Program-made: the position numbers and the translations under genes | The notes under the pieces: generated by a model | The model's database searches: none | Told to the model about the DNA's origin: nothing | The model's input: the letters and a program-made list of their open reading frames with translations, nothing else | Origin: Pseudomonadota bacterium | GTDB taxonomy: Bacteria > Pseudomonadota > Alphaproteobacteria > Rhizobiales > Beijerinckiaceae | Assembly (NCBI GenBank): GCA_021813805.1 | Contig: JAKAJL010000022.1 | Span: 1 to 56,841 of the forward strand | Length of the DNA: 56,841 nucleotides | Reading direction: 5' to 3' | Shown: positions 1-8,647 of the stretch, piece after piece | How positions within the stretch are numbered: position 1 is the first letter of the stretch | Layout: the number at the start of each line of letters is the position of its first letter

Positions 1-1084
1 CGGCTATCGAAGGCTTGGGCTTCGGCGCCGAAGGCAAGAAGGGCGCGGGCGCGGCGGGCGCGGGCGCCGCGACGGGCGCGGCGTCTTTCGTCGCAACCGC
101 CGCGCCTGCGGCCGCGTCCGTCGTCACGTTCTCGGCCTTGGGCGGCGCTGTCGAGGTCCGCCCGGCGGAGGGAGCCGCCGCCTCCGGCGCGGCCGGCGGC
201 AGCCAGCTTTTCAGTTCGACGACATGGACGGTCGTCGGCGCGGCCGGGGTTTCGATCGCGATTGCGGGCGCCTCGGGCCCCCCACCGCGCGCGGCGACGT
301 CCAGTGTTGGGGCTGCGCGCGTCGGCGCCCGCGTTCCTGAACGCGCGGCCGGTGCGTCGATCCTGGCCAGAGGTCGGGCGCCGCTGGCCGGCGGCGCCGT
401 CGCGAAGCCGAGGGCGTTCGCCGATTGCGCCATCGCCGCCACGAGCGTCGTGTCCAGGATGGGGGGCGACGGCGCATTGGCGGCGGGCGCCTTGTCCACC
501 GCGTGATTGTCCTCCTCGGGCGCGGCGGCGGCCCGTGGCGAATGCGGGATCGTGCGGGCCGCCGGGGTTTTCTGCGCCGCATTGTCGCCTCGCGTCGTTT
601 GCGCGGCGGCTGGCGCGAGCCCGGCGCCGGTCGCGGTTGAATCGGCGGCGCCCGGCGCCCCTTTCGCGGCGGCGGAAAGATCGAGCAGCCGGCGCGCCAG
701 ATCGTCCGCTTTCGCCGCCGAGACGCCCTTCACGCCGCCGGCCACGCGCGCCGAAAAGGCCGGGGCGGCGCCGTCCCGCGGCGAAGCGGACTCCGTCGCG
801 CCGGAAAGATCGAGCAGGCTCCGAAGGCGATTTTTCCCGTCCCCCAGGAGCGCGGGCGCCGCAGCGTCCGTCGGCGGCGAAGCCGCTCCATCGGCCGCCT
901 CCTGGCCGGCGCCGGCCGCGGAGAAATTGACGCCCGGCTGCGTCGCGTCGCGCGCGCTTTCGGCGAGCGTCGCGTCGAAATTCGGCGTCGCGCCGTCATC
1001 GGAGACGGGATCGCGTCCCGACCTCGGGGCAGTCGAGGCGCCGCCGGCGGCCAGGTTGCGCGTGATCAGGCCTAGGGCGCTCAT
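1..1084 (-). CDS. fliK: Flagellar hook-length control protein FliK, N-terminal part (cut by window edge)
   Basis: The frame is open from an ATG at 1084 to position 1, so about 361 codons are visible and the C-terminal part lies outside the window. The visible protein is rich in Ala, Pro, Gly and Ser with no membrane segment, as expected for the secreted, disordered N-terminal ruler part of FliK. The diagnostic C-terminal Flg_hook domain is not in view, so the name rests mainly on position: the start overlaps the motC stop (ATGA), as in rhizobial motB-motC-fliK (motD) operons. A short LLDLS motif occurs twice, 43 residues apart. FliK is exported and triggers the substrate switch from hook to filament proteins through FlhB. 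Confidence 0.75.
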   Translation of the reverse strand, partial: MSALGLITRNLAAGGASTAPRSGRDPVSDDGATPNFDATLAESARDATQPGVNFSAAGAGQEAADGAASPPTDAAAPALLGDGKNRLRSLLDLSGATESASPRDGAAPAFSARVAGGVKGVSAAKADDLARRLLDLSAAAKGAPGAADSTATGAGLAPAAAQTTRGDNAAQKTPAARTIPHSPRAAAAPEEDNHAVDKAPAANAPSPPILDTTLVAAMAQSANALGFATAPPASGARPLARIDAPAARSGTRAPTRAAPTLDVAARGGGPEAPAIAIETPAAPTTVHVVELKSWLPPAAPEAAAPSAGRTSTAPPKAENVTTDAAAGAAVATKDAAPVAAPAPAAPAPFLPSAPKPKPSIA

Positions 1085-2607
1085 TTCCCTCGCCGCTCCA
1101 TGCTTTTCCGCGAGGCGTCGATCGCCGCGTCCGCATCGCGCAGGCTCGCTTCGGCGCGGGCCAATTCGCCCCCGGGCAGATCGCCGGCGCCGGGCGGAGC
1201 CGTGGCGAAATTGCGTTCCGGCGCGCGCGTGATGCGCGCCGCGACGACCACGACCGCGTCATAGAGCGGCTGATCGGCGCGCGGCAGTTTCGCCCGGTCG
1301 AGCCCGCTCAGCAGGTCGCCATAGGGCGCGGCCCTCACCCGGGCGACATTGGCGGCCGCGCGATAGAGGAGCGCGCGCTGCCGCTCGACGCTGTCCGGAG
1401 CGGCGAGCGCGAGCGCGCGGCGCGCGGCGAAATCGGCGAAAGCCGAATTGCCCGCCGCGGCCGCCGTTTGCGCCATGGCGAGATAAAAGACCCTCCGCCG
1501 TTCGACGCCGAGGCTGTCCATGAATTCGTCAAGTCGAGTCCACTGCTCGACCGTGATCTGGGCGCTGACCCGCTCGACATCGACCAGAAACTGGCGCAGG
1601 AAATTTTCGGCATAGGGCGAACGGCGGAACCGCGACCAATATTGCCGCGCCAGTTCGGCGAATTTGTCGAATTGCGCGGTCTCGCTGACCAGACTCACCT
1701 CGCGGCGCAGCGCCGCCTCCTCGACGAGGCCGCCCGGGGCCAGCAGCCGCGCGATGTCGAGCGCGCCGATCGCTTTAGCGCGATCGTATTTCAGCAGGAG
1801 AATCGCCTGCACGAAGGCGAGCTGCGCGCCCAGCGCCGCGTCGAGCCTGCGGGGGTCTATGTCGAGCAAGGCGTCGCGTTCGGCGCAATCGATTCCCTCA
1901 AGATAGGCGACCGCCCCCTTGGCGAGCGGCGCTTCGGCGGAAGCCAGGGTGTTCTCGCGCAGAAGACGCCGGCCAACGACGGAACTGCCCCCGCTCAGCA
2001 GATAAAGCACGAGGGCGTGCGCATTGCGCTCGTCGGCCCAGATCTCCGCCGGCAGCTCGACGAAGCGCCTGGAGATGGCGACGACCAGCCGGGGCATGTC
2101 GTGCAAGGCCGCGACGTCGCCTTCGGCCACGCGGTTCTGGACATCCTGCAATCGCCGCACCAGCCGTTCCGCCTCGCCCGGCGGCGGGGGCGGGGCGGAC
2201 AGGGCGGCGACGGCCTGCGTCCGGGCCGTTCCCATTGCGCCCGGCGCCTTTTGCGCGACAGCCGCGGGCGCCGCGGCCGTCTTTTCCGCGCTGTGTGGCG
2301 TCGCGGGCGCGGCCGCGACGATCACGGGTGGCGCGATGGCTGACGCATCGGGTTTCGCCTGCGCCGCGACAGCCGCCGGCGGGCGCAATTTTGGCCAGAC
2401 CGCGAACCAACCCAGCGCGCCGAACGCGCCCATGCCCAACAATCCGCCACCGATCACCAGATGCGCCGGTTTGAAACGCGCCCTCGGCAGCGCGAATTTC
2501 AGCCGCGGACGAGGCGTGTTAAATTTAAGGGGGGGCCATTTCGGCCAGGAGAATTTCTTTGCGGATTCTTTGGCGGATTCTTTGGCGAATTTCATGGCGG
2601 ATTTCAT
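1081..2607 (-). CDS. motC: Motility protein MotC
   Basis: MotC is a periplasmic motility protein of rhizobia that binds the MotB periplasmic part and is needed for torque. The ATG at 2607 overlaps the motB stop (ATGA) and gives 508 residues; the frame stays open further upstream, inside motB, but that part reads as motB shadow. The N terminus is Lys-rich and built of near-identical four-residue units (MKSA, MKFA, KESA, KESA). A hydrophobic segment follows at about residues 50-72 (begins HLVIGGGLLGMG), then an Ala/Pro-rich linker and a helical domain. An in-frame ATG at 2595 in the next repeat unit is an alternative start. The fliK start overlaps its stop. The call rests on operon position and architecture. 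Confidence 0.85.
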   Translation of the reverse strand: MKSAMKFAKESAKESAKKFSWPKWPPLKFNTPRPRLKFALPRARFKPAHLVIGGGLLGMGAFGALGWFAVWPKLRPPAAVAAQAKPDASAIAPPVIVAAAPATPHSAEKTAAAPAAVAQKAPGAMGTARTQAVAALSAPPPPPGEAERLVRRLQDVQNRVAEGDVAALHDMPRLVVAISRRFVELPAEIWADERNAHALVLYLLSGGSSVVGRRLLRENTLASAEAPLAKGAVAYLEGIDCAERDALLDIDPRRLDAALGAQLAFVQAILLLKYDRAKAIGALDIARLLAPGGLVEEAALRREVSLVSETAQFDKFAELARQYWSRFRRSPYAENFLRQFLVDVERVSAQITVEQWTRLDEFMDSLGVERRRVFYLAMAQTAAAAGNSAFADFAARRALALAAPDSVERQRALLYRAAANVARVRAAPYGDLLSGLDRAKLPRADQPLYDAVVVVAARITRAPERNFATAPPGAGDLPGGELARAEASLRDADAAIDASRKSMERRGK

Positions 2608-3803
2608 GGTGAAGGCTTGCGCAGGAGTATCTCGACGCGGCGGTTTTCGGCCGCGTCGGGATGTTGCGGATCTTTCAGCTTGCGGTCGGCATAGCCTTCG
2701 ATCCGCTCGACGCGCGATTCCGGCAGGCCGCCGCGCGCCAGCATGTAAAAGGCCATCTGCGCGCGCGACGCCGACAGCCGCCAATTGTCGGACGAGCCGT
2801 TGCGGTAACGCCGCGCGTCGGTATAGCCGCGCAGCACGATATTGCCCGGCTGGTCCTTGAGTGTCGCCGCGATGCGCTCCATCAGATGAACGAGCTTCGG
2901 ATCGGGCGAGGACGAGCCGATTTCGAACATGCCGAAATTCTCCTTGTCGGTCAGGCTGATCAGCAGCCCCTCGTCGGTCGCGCTGACCTCGACCTGAGGG
3001 CCATTGGCGCCGGCCACGACCTTTTCCTCCCGGGCGATCTCCGCCCTGAGGGAGGAGGCGCGCGCCGCCTCGGCGGCCTTGGCGTCGGCGATTTTGGCTT
3101 CGGCCGTTTTCGTTTCGGACGCTGTCTCCCCGGTCGCTTTGGCTTGCGGCGTCGCCGGCGCGCTCTCGGCGGAGGGCGGTGGCGCCGATGGGCCGGACGC
3201 GGGCGCCGGCGGACGCTCGGTCGGCTTCTGGGGTCCTTGGGCCTGGTCGGGGCCGCCGGTCGCGGCGTCTTCGGTTTCGGCGCCGGCGGAGCGGAACGGA
3301 TCGTTGAAGCCGTCGAGCGAGCCTTGATCGCCAGCGGCAGCTCCGGTCATGCCCTCGCGCGGCGCCGACGCCTTGCCGGCGATCTGGTCGAGCGCCGCGT
3401 AGGGATTCTTGAACAGGGTCTCGTCGTTCATCGGGACTTTGGCGTCGGGGTCCCTGGTTGAGTCCTTGCCGCGCATTTCCTCCTTGCCGGGGTCGGGGGC
3501 GTCGGCGGGCGACTTGTCAAGCTGGCCATCGTTCGTTCCGGGCTTGGCCTCCTTGTCCTGCTGAACCTTGATGCCCTTCTTGGCCTTGGCGAAGTCCTCC
3601 ATCTTCACCGGATTGAAATAGCGCGCGATGATCGTCTGCGAATCCTTGTTGGTCGAGTTCAGGATCCACAGCACCAGGAAGAAGGCCATCATCGCCGTGA
3701 CGAAATCGGCATAGGCGATCTTCCATGCGCCGCCGTGGTGTCCGTCCTCGCCCTCGACCCGCCGCCGGACAATGATGACTTCCTGCGCGGACTCGTCACT
3801 CAT
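2604..3803 (-). CDS. motB: Flagellar motor stator protein MotB
   Basis: MotB is the peptidoglycan-anchored stator subunit that forms the proton channel with MotA. The 399-residue protein has one N-terminal membrane helix at about residues 31-49 (YADFVTAMMAFFLVLWIL) containing the proton-binding Asp, D33. A long Pro/Ala/Glu-rich linker follows, and a C-terminal OmpA-like domain starts near residue 270, with the typical LRGYTDARRYRNGSSDNWRLS region. The long linker is usual for rhizobial MotB, where MotC docks. The start overlaps the end of fliH by 8 bases and its stop overlaps motC. motA is not adjacent; it lies at 22733 on the other strand. Confidence 0.96.
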   Translation of the reverse strand: MSDESAQEVIIVRRRVEGEDGHHGGAWKIAYADFVTAMMAFFLVLWILNSTNKDSQTIIARYFNPVKMEDFAKAKKGIKVQQDKEAKPGTNDGQLDKSPADAPDPGKEEMRGKDSTRDPDAKVPMNDETLFKNPYAALDQIAGKASAPREGMTGAAAGDQGSLDGFNDPFRSAGAETEDAATGGPDQAQGPQKPTERPPAPASGPSAPPPSAESAPATPQAKATGETASETKTAEAKIADAKAAEAARASSLRAEIAREEKVVAGANGPQVEVSATDEGLLISLTDKENFGMFEIGSSSPDPKLVHLMERIAATLKDQPGNIVLRGYTDARRYRNGSSDNWRLSASRAQMAFYMLARGGLPESRVERIEGYADRKLKDPQHPDAAENRRVEILLRKPSP

Positions 3804-4497
3804 CGGCGCCGCTCCCCGGAAGTGCGCCCAGCGCCCGCAGCCAAGGTTCGAGCTGCGTCTGGATGACCGTGTCCTCGACGCGCACGCGAATGTCGATCGA
3901 CTCGTCGGGCGTGAAGATCATGCTGGCCTTGCGCGCGGAAAATTTTTCCTTCAGCGCGGCGAGCAGGTCGGGCGGCCCGGAAATCTCGAAGGCCGATTGA
4001 ACGCGCGCCTCGAACAGGGCCTCCAGAGTCCCGACCAAAGCGTCGGTGACGCGCGCGATTTCGCGCTGGACCAGGAAAGGCCGCAGGATATTGGCGACAG
4101 CCTCGGCGCAGTTCCGTTCGAAAGCGTCAAAAGCCGCGCGATGCGCCTGGGCCAGGCGCTCGCCCTCTTCCGCGGCCCATCGCGCCCGCGCCTCTGCGAT
4201 TTCCCCGTCCATTTCCGCGTGCAGCCGGCGCCGCTCGATGTCCAGTTCCTTGCGCGCGGCCTCCCGCCCCTCGTCGAACGCCCGCAGATGCTCGACCTCC
4301 AACCGCCGCGCCGTGTCCGCGCCCGCATCGCCGTCGCTCTTCCCGGCCTGCCGCAGCAGCGGCGACTTTCGTCCCGGCTCTGCTTGCGCGGCGGGATTGG
4401 CGCGCGGCGGCCAGGACCGCGATTCGGCCGGCTTTTCGGGAGGAAGCGGCGCCTGTTGCTTGCGGGCCATATATTCGGCGAATGGAACAGGCTTCAT
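3796..4497 (-). CDS. fliH: Flagellar assembly protein FliH (export ATPase regulator), divergent
   Basis: FliH normally binds and restrains the export ATPase FliI and links it to the C ring. The ATG at 4497 overlaps the fliF stop (ATGA) and gives 233 residues; the longer frame to 4521 would run into fliF. The N-terminal third is Pro/Ala-rich. Residues about 85-150 form a charged coiled coil full of Glu, Arg and Ala, and the C-terminal domain looks like the FliH/YscL stalk family. Conservation in alphaproteobacteria is weak, so the name depends on length, coiled coil and the slot between fliF and motB. Confidence 0.72.
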   Translation of the reverse strand: MKPVPFAEYMARKQQAPLPPEKPAESRSWPPRANPAAQAEPGRKSPLLRQAGKSDGDAGADTARRLEVEHLRAFDEGREAARKELDIERRRLHAEMDGEIAEARARWAAEEGERLAQAHRAAFDAFERNCAEAVANILRPFLVQREIARVTDALVGTLEALFEARVQSAFEISGPPDLLAALKEKFSARKASMIFTPDESIDIRVRVEDTVIQTQLEPWLRALGALPGSGADE

Positions 4498-6137
4498 AGG
4501 CGCTCCCCGTGTCGAATCCATTGTTTGAGAATCGCGGCGGCCTGCGCCTCGTCGAGTTCAATCATCTGCTCCAGCCGCTTTTGCGGCGCGCGGCTGCGTC
4601 TTGGCGTCCAGTCCTCGAGCAGCGGCTGTTCCTGGCGCGGACCGTCGCCGATCATCGCGGCCGCGCCGGACGCCGCGAGGGCGGGCGCCTCGCCCGCGGC
4701 CAGGGCGGGCGCGCCATCCGCAAGCAGCGGCTCGCGCAGGTCAACGAGGGCGCGCGTCGCCGGCCGCAGCCCGAGCCAGACCACCAGAACCGCGACGGTC
4801 ACCATGGCCAGCGCGCTGACGATGCTGCCGAACTGACGCATCAGGGCCTCGGTCAGCGAGATGGGCGGAACCGGCTCAAGCTCCTTGCCGCTATCGATGA
4901 AATCGACCGCCGAAACCTTGATGGCGTCGCCGCGGTCCTTGCGCAGCCCGGAAGCCGAAGCGACCAGTTGCTCGATTTCGCCAACCTGCCTGTCGATCCG
5001 TTCCGGCGTCGCCTTGTCGCCGAGCGTCGCGGCGAGACCCGGCCGGTTGATCAGCACCGCGACCGAGAGATGTTCGATGGAATAGCCGTTCGAGACCGTG
5101 GACATGGTCTTGGAGGAAATCTCGAAATTGGTCAGATCTTCCTTCTTGGTGCTTTCCTCGCTGTTCTGCTTGCCCGAGCCCTGTGACGGATTGGGCTGGG
5201 GCACGTTCTGGCCGACGGTGGTGGGCTGCTGGGTCGAGGAATTCCGGGAGGTCTGCATTTCCTTGTCGCTGCGCACCGAGCGCTCGACCTTGGAATCGGG
5301 ATCGTAGGTCGTTTCGGTCGTTTCCTTCCTGTCGGTGTTCAACCGCGCCGCGACGCTGATCTGGAAGTTGCGGAGCGACAGATAGGGCGCGAGGGTGCGG
5401 CTGACGTTGGCGCGAATTTCGTCGCTGACGCTTTTCTCCAGGGCGAGCATCTTGCCCGGCCCAGAATCCCCGCCGCCCTCGCCAGAGGCCAGCAACTGGC
5501 CATCGACATTGAGCACGGTGACCTGATCGACTTTCATGCCTGGCATGGCTGCGGCGACGAGGTGGCGCACCGCCTGGGCGACGCGCGCGTCGTCGGCGCC
5601 TTCCGTGCGCAGCACGACCGACGCCGACGGCTCCGTCTTCGCGCGGCGGAACGAGCCTTCGTCGGGCATGACGAGGTGAACGCGCGCCGCCTTCACCCCC
5701 TTCATGGTCTGGATGGTGCGCGCCAGCTCGCCTTCGAGAGCGCGCACGCGGGTGACGTTCTGCATGAAAGAGGTCAGGCCGAGCGCGCCGATCTTGTCGA
5801 ACAGTTCATAGCCGGCGCCCGGCGCGCGCGGCAGGCCTTTTTCCGCCAAAAGCATGCGGGCGTGAGCGGTGTCGCCATAGGCGACATAGACGGTCGCGCC
5901 ATCGGCGGAGATGTCGAAATTGACGCCTGCCTCGCGCAAGGCGGCGCCGATGCTCGAAACATCCTCCTTGTCGAGGCCCGAATAAAGAATCTCGTTGGCC
6001 GGACGGCTCAGGTAGAAGCCCGCCGCCCCGACCAGGCCGAAAACCACGACGCCGATCGCGGCGAGCAGCGCGAGACGGCGCAGCCCGAGCGCGAGAAGAC
6101 CGGAGTAAAGGCGTTCAAACTGCACACGAAAGGCCAT
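4494..6137 (-). CDS. fliF: Flagellar MS-ring protein FliF
   Basis: FliF builds the inner-membrane MS ring on which the C ring and export gate assemble. At 547 residues it has the family size. The first membrane helix is at about residues 20-43 and the second at about 437-458 (ALAMVTVAVLVVWLGL); between them lie the YscJ/FliF ring-building domains, with the typical region around LVMPDEGSFRRAKTEPSASV. The C-terminal tail ELDEAQAAAILKQWIR resembles the FliG-binding helix. It is first in a tightly overlapping run fliF-fliH-motB-motC-fliK. Behind it lies a 127-base gap holding the flagellin terminator, so it probably has its own promoter in 6138-6210. Confidence 0.97.
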   Translation of the reverse strand: MAFRVQFERLYSGLLALGLRRLALLAAIGVVVFGLVGAAGFYLSRPANEILYSGLDKEDVSSIGAALREAGVNFDISADGATVYVAYGDTAHARMLLAEKGLPRAPGAGYELFDKIGALGLTSFMQNVTRVRALEGELARTIQTMKGVKAARVHLVMPDEGSFRRAKTEPSASVVLRTEGADDARVAQAVRHLVAAAMPGMKVDQVTVLNVDGQLLASGEGGGDSGPGKMLALEKSVSDEIRANVSRTLAPYLSLRNFQISVAARLNTDRKETTETTYDPDSKVERSVRSDKEMQTSRNSSTQQPTTVGQNVPQPNPSQGSGKQNSEESTKKEDLTNFEISSKTMSTVSNGYSIEHLSVAVLINRPGLAATLGDKATPERIDRQVGEIEQLVASASGLRKDRGDAIKVSAVDFIDSGKELEPVPPISLTEALMRQFGSIVSALAMVTVAVLVVWLGLRPATRALVDLREPLLADGAPALAAGEAPALAASGAAAMIGDGPRQEQPLLEDWTPRRSRAPQKRLEQMIELDEAQAAAILKQWIRHGERL

Positions 6138-6210
6138 ACCGAAATCCGGCGCCGACGTTTGATTTCACGCCGCATCTTCGGAGACCAAACTTGCGTGGAG
6201 GTTTTGACGC

Positions 6211-6240
6211 GAAAAAAGCCGCGCCCGATCGGGCGCGGCT
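6211..6240 (-). terminator. Rho-independent terminator of the flagellin gene
   Basis: On the minus strand a perfect 12+12 palindrome (arm AGCCGCGCCCGA, 6217-6240) starts 24 bases past the flagellin stop and runs into six T residues. The GC-rich stem plus U tract is a textbook intrinsic terminator and separates the abundant flagellin message from the fliF operon. Confidence 0.92.
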
Positions 6241-6264
6241 CCTGAATTGCTTTCGGTTTGGCTG

Positions 6265-7194
6265 TTACTGGAACAGTTTCAGGATCAACTGGCTCGACTG
6301 GTTGGCGATCGACAGCGACTGAACGCCGAGCTGCTGCTGGGTCTGCAGGGCCTGCAAGCGGGTCGAGACCTGGTTCATGTTGGCGTCGACCAGCGAAGCG
6401 ATCCCGTTCGACAGGTTGCTCTGCATGGCGGAGACATAGGTCTGCTGGGACGCGATTTGATTGGTGGCGGCGCCAAGGGTCGCGCCCGCGGTTTCCATCG
6501 AATTGATCGCGGTGTTCAGATCCGTCAGCATATTCTGGAAATCGGTCGTGGTAAGACCCGCTGTGCTGACATCGAGGGTGAGGACAGAAGCGGCTGTATA
6601 GGTGGCGCCGTCCTTTGACAGGATGCCGACATTTGAAGCAGCCGTCGCATTGGCGTCGATCAGGGTGGTGTTGCCGGTGTTGACGGAGATCGTGGTAACG
6701 CCTCCGGCGTTGGTGTAGCCGCCAACGAGGGTCTGCACGCCGCTGTTGGCGAGCGACCCCGGGGTCGTCGAGCCGCTCGTTGAATCGCCCTGCAGCCAGT
6801 TCTGGCCATTGAAAGCAGTCGAGCTGACGATCTGTTTCAACGAAGCCTGCTGGGCTGCAATATCCGCCTGCGTCTTGGCGAGGTCCGTGGTGGGGTTCTC
6901 CGCGGCGACGACGTCGTTCTTGATGAGATTGACGACGGAGATCGCCTGTTCAAGGGCGGACGTGAAGGTCGAAACCATCGACGCGCTGACGTTCAGCGCT
7001 GAAGAGACAGCGCCCAGCGCGCCATTGTCGGAATTCATGGTTTGGGAAATCGACCAGTAGGCCGTGTTGTCTGCGGCGTGCTGGATCGCAAGGCCCGTCG
7101 ACAATTCGCTTTGGGTCTGCGCCAGCGAATTCTGAGTGTTGGTCAGATTCTGCAGGGCGGTGAGGGCGGAGGCGTTGGTCAGCAGATAAGACAT
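6265..7194 (-). CDS. Flagellin
   Basis: This is the filament subunit, exported through the flagellar secretion system. At 309 residues it is a short alphaproteobacterial flagellin. The conserved N-terminal D0/D1 coiled-coil region is clear (SALTALQNLTNTQNSLAQTQ, then STGLAIQHAADNTAYWSIS), as is the C-terminal D0/D1 region (NLSNGIASLVDANMNQVSTR to the end at LILKLFQ). The central part is a small Thr/Gly/Ser-rich variable domain. No Cys is present. It is the only flagellin in the window. Its own leader (7195-7367) and strong terminator suggest a monocistronic message. FlbT and FlaF, regulators of flagellin synthesis, are coded at 35269-36028. Confidence 0.95.
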   Translation of the reverse strand: MSYLLTNASALTALQNLTNTQNSLAQTQSELSTGLAIQHAADNTAYWSISQTMNSDNGALGAVSSALNVSASMVSTFTSALEQAISVVNLIKNDVVAAENPTTDLAKTQADIAAQQASLKQIVSSTAFNGQNWLQGDSTSGSTTPGSLANSGVQTLVGGYTNAGGVTTISVNTGNTTLIDANATAASNVGILSKDGATYTAASVLTLDVSTAGLTTTDFQNMLTDLNTAINSMETAGATLGAATNQIASQQTYVSAMQSNLSNGIASLVDANMNQVSTRLQALQTQQQLGVQSLSIANQSSQLILKLFQ

Positions 7195-7367
7195 GGCTGT
7201 TGGTTCCCGTGGGATGTTTGAACGCTACGAGAGACATCCCGGGCGCGCCGGAACGACAGGAGCGGCCTCATGCCTTTGAGTCGTGACGACTCAACCCGTC
7301 GTGCTTGAGTGCAACCTATGCGAGAAGTCTTTCACAATCTTTAATGGCCAGGACGTTCCGCCGCCTG
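7195..7367 (-). promoter_or_regulatory. Flagellin promoter and leader with two inverted repeats
   Basis: This is the gap between fliP and the flagellin start. Near the start codon, arms GGGATGT (7211-7217) and ACATCCC (7234-7240) can pair in the RNA, ending about 16 bases before the ATG. Further up, TTGAGTCG (7276-7283) and CGACTCAA (7287-7294) form an 8-3-8 inverted repeat that could be an operator or a second stem. No clear -35/-10 pair could be chosen. Leader stems next to the start of flagellin messages are where FlbT acts in Caulobacter; the link here is inference. Confidence 0.5.
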
Positions 7368-8108
7368 TCAGTTGACTGATCGCACCAAGCTGCCGATCAG
7401 CATGTTCCAGCCATCGATCAGCACGAAGAACAAAAGCTTCATCGGCAGGGAAATCAGCGATGGCGGCAGCATCATCATGCCCATCGACATGGTGAGCGTC
7501 GCCACGATCATGTCGATGATGAGAAAGGGCAGCACGATCAGAAAACCCATTTCGAAGCCGCGCCGGAGTTCCGAAATCATGAATGCGGGAATGAGCACGC
7601 GCAGATCGACAGTCGAACGATCCTTGATCTCGAAGGCCCCGCGCGAAAGATCTTCGAAGGTCTTCAAATCCTTCTCCCGCGTCTGCGCCAGCATGAACTG
7701 GCGGAACGGCTCGACGACCTTGGGGAAGGCCTCCTCCTCGCTCAGCTTGTTGTCGATCATCGGCTTGATCCCGTCCTTCCACGACCGGTCGAAGGTCGGC
7801 GCCATCACGAAAAAGGTCATGAACAACGAGAGGCTGATCAGCACCAGATTGGCCGGCGTGCTCTGGAGCCCAAGACCCGAGCGCAGGAAGGACAGGGCGA
7901 TGACGAATCGCGTAAAGCTGGTCACCATCATCAGCAGGCCGGGAGCGAGCGACAGAATGGTAAGCAGCGCCACCAGTTGGACGATGCGGCCCGAGGTCGA
8001 GGCGCCGGCGAGATTATTCAGCGCCGTGGAGAGATCGTTCGCCTCCGCATGCGCCGCGCTCGCTAAAGGAATGAGCGCCAGCGGCGCAAGAAAAAGCCCG
8101 CGCTTCAT
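7368..8108 (-). CDS. fliP: Flagellar export gate protein FliP
   Basis: FliP is a core subunit of the FliPQR export gate in the inner membrane. The 246-residue protein begins with a cleavable-type signal peptide (MKRGLFLAPLALIPLASAAHA), as is usual for FliP. Family blocks are visible: LLTILSLAPGLLMMVTSFTR, then QSTPANLVLISLSLFMTFF, and the C-terminal helices with SMGMMMLPPSLISLPMKLL. Its start overlaps the fliL stop. It is the last gene of the flgB-to-fliP block. fliQ and fliR lie in the third block at 31648-34817, and no fliO was seen. Confidence 0.97.
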   Translation of the reverse strand: MKRGLFLAPLALIPLASAAHAEANDLSTALNNLAGASTSGRIVQLVALLTILSLAPGLLMMVTSFTRFVIALSFLRSGLGLQSTPANLVLISLSLFMTFFVMAPTFDRSWKDGIKPMIDNKLSEEEAFPKVVEPFRQFMLAQTREKDLKTFEDLSRGAFEIKDRSTVDLRVLIPAFMISELRRGFEMGFLIVLPFLIIDMIVATLTMSMGMMMLPPSLISLPMKLLFFVLIDGWNMLIGSLVRSVN

Positions 8109-8632
8109 TGCACCACCAGCGAGCGGATGATCAGTTCTCGCACCTTGCCCTCCGACCTGATCGCCGCCCGATCGTTAAGGTCCTGGCGCAAATGCTCCAG
8201 GCCGGCGACTCCCTGGATCTGGGCGAGGCTTTCGGTGCGCAGGAAAGCGAGGATGTCGCCGGAAATCTCGCTCGCCAGCGCCTCGCCATGGGGCAGGGTC
8301 TTGCCCTCGAACAGCAGGGTCGCCTCCAGACGCAGCCAAACGTCGGAAGGCGAGGCAAGATTGGTGACCACGGGAGGCAAATCCATCGAGCCCATTTCAC
8401 CCATCAACGCCGCCTTGCCGCCGTCGCGGCTCCCGGCCCCGTCGCCGCTCTTGGCGACGGAGCCGCGATCGGGCGGCGGCGCGGTCCCGTTCGCGGACAG
8501 GTAGCCTTGCGCGCCGCCGATGCCGGCCGCGACCAGCGCGGCGGCGGCGAACGCGATGGCGTTCTCCGCCAGGCTCATGCCGCCCATGGCCCTGGGCGCC
8601 GCCTCCGCCTTGCCTGGACTCCTGCCGGCCAT
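8105..8632 (-). CDS. fliL: Flagellar basal-body-associated protein FliL
   Basis: FliL is a single-pass inner-membrane protein that sits around the stator and affects torque. The 175-residue protein has a short cytoplasmic N terminus, one helix at about residues 24-44 (AIAFAAAALVAAGIGGAQGY), a Gly/Asp-rich linker and a periplasmic domain. The C terminus LNDRAAIRSEGKVRELIIRS is the most FliL-like part. It overlaps fliP by 4 bases and lies 15 bases downstream of flgH. Confidence 0.88.
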   Translation of the reverse strand: MAGRSPGKAEAAPRAMGGMSLAENAIAFAAAALVAAGIGGAQGYLSANGTAPPPDRGSVAKSGDGAGSRDGGKAALMGEMGSMDLPPVVTNLASPSDVWLRLEATLLFEGKTLPHGEALASEISGDILAFLRTESLAQIQGVAGLEHLRQDLNDRAAIRSEGKVRELIIRSLVVQ

Positions 8633-8647
8633 CGTCCCGCCTCCAGA

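Noticed and set aside
7195-7367. Sigma-28 or sigma-54 promoter before the flagellin gene
   Set aside because: A TTAAAG/GCATAGG pair on the minus strand only loosely fits sigma-28 spacing, and no TGGCAC-N5-TTGC element was seen; not strong enough to call.
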